From the NCBI GenBank assembly GCA_002403515.1, contig DHHZ01000042.1, positions 1 to 10,418 on the forward strand: DNA of 10,418 nucleotides, written 5' to 3'. Numbering within the stretch: position 1 is the stretch's first letter; the number at the start of each line of letters is the position of its first letter. The notes under the pieces were generated by a model. It was given only the letters and a program-made list of their open reading frames with translations, had not been told where the DNA came from and did no database searches. The position numbers and the translations under genes were made by a program. This DNA comes from Legionellales bacterium UBA4759. Its GTDB lineage: Bacteria; Pseudomonadota; Gammaproteobacteria; Legionellales; Legionellaceae. This document shows positions 6,628 to 10,418 of the stretch, piece after piece.

Positions 6628-7037
6628 TCGAGTGGAATAATGGTGACACCATCACCGTATATCTTAAGGACATAGCGTTTCCTGCCAAATTACTCAAGAA
6701 AGTATTCACAAACGAAGACGGATCAACAGCTAAGCTTTATCTCATCACGAATGATTTATCTATTGATGCTGACCGCATGTACGTAGTCTACCAAAAACGG
6801 TGAAGAATTGAAGAGTTTCACAAATCTATTAAGCAAATTGCAAGCCTATCTAAATCACCAACTAAAACCATTCAGACTCAATGTAACCATTTATTTGCTG
6901 CAATGGTTGCGTTTTGCAAATTGGAATTATTGAAAGTCAAAACGGCTATGAATCATTTTGCCATTAAGCAAAAACTGCTTTTAAAAGCTAATCAAGTCAT
7001 GTTCAAAGAGCTGCAATTACTGAGAGGTAGTGCGTAA
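6628..7037 (+). pseudogene. IS4-type transposase C-terminal remnant with an internal stop
   Basis: The plus-strand frame reads DTITVYLKDIAFPAKLLKKVF, YLITNDLSIDADRMYVVYQKR, then TGA at 6801-6803, and continues in frame as RIEEFHKSIKQIASLSKSPT to TAA at 7035-7037. The segment Y-QK-R-xRI-E-EFHKSI-K fits the IS4-family YREK signature (Y-2-R-3-E-6-K), with the Glu as the third catalytic acid. Relatives have Trp after KR, so the TGA is best read as a decayed TGG. Only the C-terminal part of about 137 codons survives; the first two catalytic Asp residues and the 5' end are missing. An ATG-started frame from 6546 reads through nadD antisense into this fragment, but that start is accidental. The element is dead and has no defined left end. 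Confidence 0.85.
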
Positions 7038-7075
7038 GGTGAATATTAAATAAATTTGATGAGTAAAGACTATTA

Positions 7076-7110
7076 AAATTGAGAATTAATACAGGCGTGA
7101 ATCTCAATTT
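7076..7110. repeat. 9-bp inverted repeat downstream of the transposase remnant
   Basis: AAATTGAGA (7076-7084) and TCTCAATTT (7102-7110) form perfect arms around a 17-nt loop, 38 nt past the transposase stop. No T-run follows, so it is not a clear terminator. It could be part of the old right end of the insertion sequence, but the matching left end is missing. Confidence 0.4.
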
Positions 7111-7218
7111 CAGATTGTGCAGCTATTACTTGGCATTCTGGAGATGCAACATGGAGTCCTGCTTGTTCTCCAGAGGGTTCACTTGATTGTACAAGTCAGT
7201 GTATTTCTGAGTCATGAG
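7111..7218. other. degraded spacer between transposase remnant and DUF4440 gene
   Basis: No gene with a plausible start or ribosome site is seen. A stop-to-stop frame (7101-7217) encodes a Cys-rich stretch containing TWHSGDATWSPACSPEGS and DCTSQC but has no ATG, GTG or TTG start. It may be the tail of an older disrupted gene or coincidence. Confidence 0.35.
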
Positions 7219-7246
7219 AAAAACACCTATATGAATCCCTTCATAG
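7219..7246 (-). terminator. weak candidate terminator of the MATE-DUF4440 pair
   Basis: On the minus strand, TATGAA and TTCATA (7245-7240 and 7235-7230) pair around GGGA, followed by a short spacer and five T. It starts about 20 nt past the DUF4440 stop. The stem is short and AT-rich, so the call is tentative. Confidence 0.35.
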
Positions 7247-7263
7247 ATGAAAATTTTTACAAC

Positions 7264-7623
7264 TTATCGACAAGGGGTCCCTTGATGAAAATACAATTTC
7301 CAAGCGCCCTCTTTTTCGCGCCAAATTGAGGAGCGATAATCTGAGCGAACTGGTGATGTGGCACTATCCCGTATAAAACTGATGTAAGTCAAATGAATAA
7401 CCTCAGGAACAATATAACGTGCTTTAAAATTTTTAGCAGTACGCATTCCTTCAGGGGTTAGGCGTAAATCATTAATAAAATCCTGCTTGGTGTAGACATG
7501 ATTTAAAGAACCCATTTCAGTAAATTCGTCATCAATCATTTCAGCTAGTGCAAGATGCGTATCTTGTTTATAAAGTAACTTCTCTTCCAATTGAATGATA
7601 AAACTTAAATCATCTTTAGACAT
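7264..7623 (-). CDS. DUF4440 / NTF2-like (SnoaL-fold) protein
   Basis: A 119-aa single-domain protein with the pattern of the DUF4440 group: IIQLEEKLL near the N terminus, then DDEFTEMGSLNHVYTKQDFINDL, VIHLTYIS, SSIWREKEGAWKLYFHQGTP at the C terminus. The cone-shaped NTF2-like fold usually forms a small-ligand pocket or dimer; the biochemical role of this group is mostly unknown and I assign none here. The ATG at 7623 is preceded by GAGGTAGG. It lies 33 nt downstream of the MATE gene on the same strand with no hairpin between, so co-transcription is likely. No signal peptide or membrane segment is visible, so it should be cytosolic. Confidence 0.85.
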   Translation of the reverse strand: MSKDDLSFIIQLEEKLLYKQDTHLALAEMIDDEFTEMGSLNHVYTKQDFINDLRLTPEGMRTAKNFKARYIVPEVIHLTYISFIRDSATSPVRSDYRSSIWREKEGAWKLYFHQGTPCR

Positions 7624-7656
7624 ACAACCTACCTCTTCAATAAATAAATGAAATAC

Positions 7657-9003
7657 TCAAACAGACTTCAATTTGTTAATTAAACGCATTTCTAACCAAA
7701 GAATACTCAAAATATTTGCAATAATCATACCCAACCAAAAACCCCCACCCTCATTCCAATACATATTCTCGATAATAAAACCAAGGGGTAATGCTATAAT
7801 CCAAAAGGTCACAAAAGAGCACCATAAAGTAAAATGAGTATCTTTTAACGCCCGTAAAGCGCCAAATAAAGACAATCGTATGGCTTCAAAAATTTGAAAA
7901 AAACCACACAAGTATAAAAATGATTTAGCATGCTTGACTAAGGTTTGATGTTCCTCGGCGTGCACATCAAAATCGATAGAGATGAGTGTGTTTGGCATAA
8001 CCCATTCAACAATCGATAGCACCAAGACAAACATAAAAGCTATCAAAATTCCAATACGACTGGCGCGCGCAGCTTCTTTTTTTTGGTTGGCACCCAATAA
8101 ATGTCCCATTCTAACCGTAATTGCCTGTGCAATACTAAATATAGCACCAATCAGGATACCTAAATATTGTAAAGCAATTTGATTGGCCGCTAAAATTTCA
8201 TGACCATATCGCCCTATCATCAAACTCAATACAAAGAAAAAACCAACTTCAACACAATACATCAGCCCCATGGGTAAACCCACATGAAATAGCTCAAGAA
8301 TATAATATGGTTTTTCCCAATGAAAAACCTCTGATAAATATTGTCGATAAGTTTTGTGGTACAAAAAATAACATAAAAAAAATAAAAAAGTAATGATATT
8401 GCTGATGGTACACCCCCAGCCAGCACCTGAAATTCCAAGATTTGGAAAGCCAAAGCGCCCAAACATCAAAACATAATTGAAAAATATCGTCAAAGTGACT
8501 GACAACACCGTGACCGCAATCACAGCACGAGTATTTCCCAAACCAATCATGATCTCTAACAAGGCAATGATTAAAAAATTGGGTAACAACCCCCAGGCTA
8601 GTGCATGCAAATAGGGATTCGCGAGCTCAACAATGGTTTCTTTTTGGCCTAATGATAAAAAAATAGGCGCCATATTCCAAAATAAATAAAAAGTAGGAAT
8701 GAATAATAAAAAACTAATAATCAATCCATCTCGAGTAATATGACAGATATCAGCATAACTTTTGGCGCCATAGTAGTGAGCGACCAATATATTAATAGAG
8801 CCCAAAATACCAAAGACAATAACCACCAGCAACCAGTTTAACCAACTGACCAAAGCGCCTGCTGCCAATGCCTTTGAACCAATATGAGCTAAAAATAATG
8901 TTTGAAAAAAATAAACCAAGCCACCAATAAGGCCAGTTAAAACCAAAGGAATTACAAGCGTCAACAAGGATTTAATGTCATTGCGATAATTAATTTTAAA
9001 CAT
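7657..9003 (-). CDS. MATE-family multidrug/toxin efflux transporter
   Basis: A 448-aa polytopic inner-membrane protein with about 12 hydrophobic segments, the usual size for MATE transporters, which export cationic drugs or metabolites in exchange for Na+ or H+. Family-like blocks include LLTLVIPLVLTGLIGGLVYF in helix 1, FLAHIGSKALAAGALVSW, GSINILVAHYYGAKS, GLGNTRAVIAVTVLS, NLGISGAGWG and, in the second half, VGLPMGLMYCVEVGFFF, LAANQIALQ, AITVRMGHLLGA and LFGALRALKDT. The repeat of these patterns reflects the two six-helix bundles. The ATG at 9003 is preferred over in-frame starts at 9027 (ATG) and 9105 (GTG) because AGGAGGT lies upstream (about 11 nt, slightly long) and helix 1 then starts normally. 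The substrate cannot be told from sequence. It is the first gene of a pair with the DUF4440 gene. Confidence 0.93.
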   Translation of the reverse strand: MFKINYRNDIKSLLTLVIPLVLTGLIGGLVYFFQTLFLAHIGSKALAAGALVSWLNWLLVVIVFGILGSINILVAHYYGAKSYADICHITRDGLIISFLLFIPTFYLFWNMAPIFLSLGQKETIVELANPYLHALAWGLLPNFLIIALLEIMIGLGNTRAVIAVTVLSVTLTIFFNYVLMFGRFGFPNLGISGAGWGCTISNIITFLFFLCYFLYHKTYRQYLSEVFHWEKPYYILELFHVGLPMGLMYCVEVGFFFVLSLMIGRYGHEILAANQIALQYLGILIGAIFSIAQAITVRMGHLLGANQKKEAARASRIGILIAFMFVLVLSIVEWVMPNTLISIDFDVHAEEHQTLVKHAKSFLYLCGFFQIFEAIRLSLFGALRALKDTHFTLWCSFVTFWIIALPLGFIIENMYWNEGGGFWLGMIIANILSILWLEMRLINKLKSV

Positions 9004-9332
9004 ATTAATTTTTGACCTCCTCCCCATATAAAAAACAAGTATTCCCAATAAGGAAGGTTCTTGCATTACAGCAACAAAATAAAACAAACACAATGGTCTT
9101 GTCACTATGACTATATTTTGGCACCCTCATATCATTAAAGCAAGCGCCAATGCTGTGCAAATAAAAAAACAACATCTTTGGTAATCAAGGCTTAAATTCA
9201 GCTAATTCCATTATCAATATGGCAGAATACATCAATTTTTTTCTAAAACAAAAAAATAAATCAAAAAAATTAACCAACAAACCCAAAATTATGTTAAAAT
9301 ATTCAACACAATGAACTTTAAATGCTGATATT
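9004..9332. promoter_or_regulatory. AT-rich divergent intergenic region with candidate promoters
   Basis: This 329-bp stretch holds no convincing gene; the only short frame (ATG 9108, 26 codons) lacks a ribosome site. On the minus strand TATAGT at 9115-9110 could be a -10 for the MATE gene, with a poor -35 (TTAATG) and a leader near 100 nt. On the plus strand TGTTAAAAT at 9292-9300 is an extended -10 (TAAAAT, 5 of 6) placed about 33 nt before the ATG of the 142-aa gene. Stretches of A and T at 9237-9270 are likely curved DNA or an UP-like element; that is inference. Confidence 0.4.
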
Positions 9333-9761
9333 ATGTTTGATTATGTTTATGAATGTTTGAAATATTTTTTAAATAAAATTTTAACTTTTATTAACACTTA
9401 TACCGCTAGCAAAAAAAATCAAAACCAAGAAAACCCAGATTACTACAAAAATCTCATCATTGAGAATTTTAAAACTGTAGAAGGTTTTAATGATTGTGTT
9501 GTCCCTCAATTAATCGAAACCTATGAATCCGTTGGTTTCTTGCCAGTTAGAGAAGCTGACTACTTAGAACACGAAGAATTTTTTAAGGGTATAATTAAAG
9601 AATTTATCCGCCAATACAAAATCATTGAAAACCGTATCCACAATTTTGGTGGTGGCAATGGTTGGATAATGGCATTAGAAGATTTCTATTCCAAGGAAGG
9701 ACGTAACATTGAATCTCATTGCCCGATGACGCTAACAGAAGCGCCCTCATTCGTATATTAA
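9333..9761 (+). CDS. hypothetical 142-aa protein
   Basis: I do not recognise this protein. The N-terminal 23 residues (FDYVYECLKYFLNKILTFIN) are aromatic and Leu/Ile-rich and could be an amphipathic or membrane-contacting helix. The remainder is soluble and mixed-charge, with ENFKTVEGFNDCVVPQLIETY, EHEEFFKGIIKEFIRQYK and a Gly-rich turn NFGGGNGWIMALEDFY, ending PMTLTEAPSFVY. There is no classic signal peptide. The ATG at 9333 lacks a good Shine-Dalgarno sequence; upstream in-phase starts are closed by stops. An extended -10 box lies at 9292-9300. Its last 15 bp overlap the 3' end of yjbQ on the other strand, so the two genes are convergent. A continuous frame of this length in such AT-rich DNA supports real coding, but function is unknown. 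Confidence 0.65.
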   Translation: MFDYVYECLKYFLNKILTFINTYTASKKNQNQENPDYYKNLIIENFKTVEGFNDCVVPQLIETYESVGFLPVREADYLEHEEFFKGIIKEFIRQYKIIENRIHNFGGGNGWIMALEDFYSKEGRNIESHCPMTLTEAPSFVY

Positions 9762-10166
9762 AGTAAGCATGACTTGTCTTTGATGGTTTTGAAGTCGGTG
9801 CTCATATAAGCAAATGCCTTGCCATCTTCCCAAGGCCAATTGGCCTTGGGTGACAGGAATTGATAAAGAAGTTTGAGTTAATATCGTTCGAATATGCGCT
9901 GACATGTCATCAATACCTTCCATCACATGATGAAAACGCTTATCACCATCTTGGACAATACCTGATAGCCAAGTTTCAACATCAAGCTTTACATCTGAAT
10001 CAAAGTTTTCACAAATCATTAATGAAGCACTGGTGTGTTGCATGTAAAGATTTAACATCCCCTGATGCGCATCAGCTGGTAGTTTTGCTTGAATATCTGC
10101 GGTGACATCATAAATACCCCGCCCCTGACAATCAAATTGTATAATATCTTGGAATATTTTTAGCAT
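9747..10166 (-). CDS. yjbQ: YjbQ / UPF0047 family protein (secondary thiamine-phosphate synthase-like)
   Basis: A 139-aa single-domain protein, the normal length of the UPF0047 family. Conserved blocks are QHTSASLMICENFDSDVK (HTSASL at 44-49), the EGIDDMSAHI segment at 83-92, SLSIPVTQGQLALGRWQGI and YEHR. The conserved His residues form a metal/anion site in family structures. E. coli YjbQ has weak thiamine-phosphate synthase activity, but the true physiological role is unresolved. The ATG at 10166 overlaps the last 7 bp of the upstream M48 remnant and has no clear Shine-Dalgarno sequence, so translation may be coupled to that frame. Its 3' end overlaps the convergent 142-aa gene by 15 bp. 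Confidence 0.93.
   Translation of the reverse strand: MLKIFQDIIQFDCQGRGIYDVTADIQAKLPADAHQGMLNLYMQHTSASLMICENFDSDVKLDVETWLSGIVQDGDKRFHHVMEGIDDMSAHIRTILTQTSLSIPVTQGQLALGRWQGICLYEHRLQNHQRQVMLTLIYE
9829..9850. repeat. perfect 22-bp palindrome inside yjbQ
   Basis: The arm CCCAAGGCCAA at 9829-9839 is followed directly by its exact reverse complement TTGGCCTTGGG at 9840-9850. It encodes part of the conserved TQGQLALG motif. No T-run follows on either side, so it is not a terminator. It may be a coincidence of codon choice. Confidence 0.6.
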
Positions 10167-10414
10167 GATTTTTTAATGGCTATCGTTCTTTCTGTAATAC
10201 TTGGATTTAATGAAAAAAAGCTTTTATTGACACCGTTATTTAATAATTGAAGTGCATCTAAGAAATCATCTTGACGTATTCCCAGGTGATTTAGTGCATA
10301 ATCATCTGCACCCAATTCAATTTTCTTAAAATATGTACTTAAAAACTTCATCAAAAATAGCGATAAAAGTGCAAGAGCAAGTTCTGCACCCAATCCCTGA
10401 AGCGGGCGAGAATT
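10160..10414 (-). pseudogene. M48-family metallopeptidase C-terminal remnant
   Basis: The frame (10414 to stop at 10160-10162) reads a hydrophobic segment GAELALALLSLFLMKF followed by KKIELGADDYALNHLG, LDALQLLNN and SLNPSITERTIAIKK. The ELGAD motif fits ExxAD, which carries the third zinc ligand of M48 peptidases (HtpX/Ste24-like), and PSITER is the typical C-terminal block. The catalytic HExxH that should lie upstream is not in this frame: a TGA at 10415-10417 closes it, and the window ends there. Possible starts (TTG 10393, ATG 10351) have no ribosome site, so I read it as the tail of a gene broken by a nonsense codon or frameshift. If the upstream part lies just beyond the window, the break may be one point change. 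It overlaps yjbQ by 7 bp. Confidence 0.65.
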
Positions 10415-10418
10415 TCAA

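Noticed and set aside
6377..6803. Reassigned stop codons (TAA as Gln, TGA as Trp) that would keep nadD and the transposase intact.
   Set aside because: TAA ends cysS, glnS and folD, and TGA ends the MATE gene and yjbQ, at normal family lengths. The nadD frame also lacks its 5' end, so recoding would not rescue it.
6546..6803. An 85-aa plus-strand ORF as an independent gene.
   Set aside because: Its first 25 or so codons are antisense to nadD coding and the rest is a transposase fragment; the start is accidental.
7117..7329. 70-aa plus-strand ORF.
   Set aside because: It has no ribosome site, crosses the possible terminator and runs antisense into the well-supported DUF4440 gene.
9860..10105. 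81-aa plus-strand ORF.
   Set aside because: Antisense to the conserved core of yjbQ.
1..10418. CRISPR array, tRNA or rRNA genes, or phage defence system.
   Set aside because: No regularly spaced repeats, tRNA-like or rRNA-like sequence, and no nuclease, methylase or toxin-antitoxin pair was recognisable.

Overview
The window is AT-rich bacterial chromosome. The CysRS, GlnRS, TruA and FolD proteins are gammaproteobacterial in type. The degraded genes, long AT-rich spacers and unrecognised small ORFs suggest a host-associated lineage with ongoing gene loss, perhaps Legionellales/Coxiella-like. That placement is inference from gene content; no rRNA or other marker is present.

Left part (1-5230) is conserved housekeeping. 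The 3' end of a small Cys-rich protein ends in a strong terminator that abuts the stop of cysS. A tight minus-strand operon truA-glnS-cysS (tRNA pseudouridylation plus two tRNA charging enzymes) reads leftward from about 4020. Divergent from it, folD (one-carbon metabolism) reads rightward from its own promoter. folD ends 3 nt from a convergent small acidic/basic protein that has an extended -10 promoter.

Middle part (5230-7263) is eroded. An unrecognised 192-aa protein with a Gly/Pro linker and two C-terminal membrane helices has its own promoter and ribosome site. Its stop interlocks with the stop of a dead nadD (NaMN adenylyltransferase): the 5' end is missing and two in-frame TAA codons interrupt it. 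Where the nadD 5' end should be, the sequence becomes the C-terminal part of an IS4-type transposase on the opposite strand, itself broken by TGA at a position that is normally Trp. The 226 bp after it hold an inverted repeat and no convincing gene.

Right part (7264-10418): a MATE efflux transporter and a DUF4440/NTF2-like protein form a minus-strand pair. A 329-bp AT-rich spacer separates them from an unrecognised 142-aa plus-strand gene, whose 3' end overlaps yjbQ (UPF0047) by 15 bp. yjbQ in turn overlaps the end of a truncated M48 metallopeptidase remnant at the window edge.

I saw no tRNA, rRNA, CRISPR array or prophage. The most interesting observation is the decayed nadD beside a dead transposase, which raises the question of how this organism makes NAD. 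The two unrecognised ORFs are the best candidates for undescribed proteins, but nothing visible shows that they form a system.
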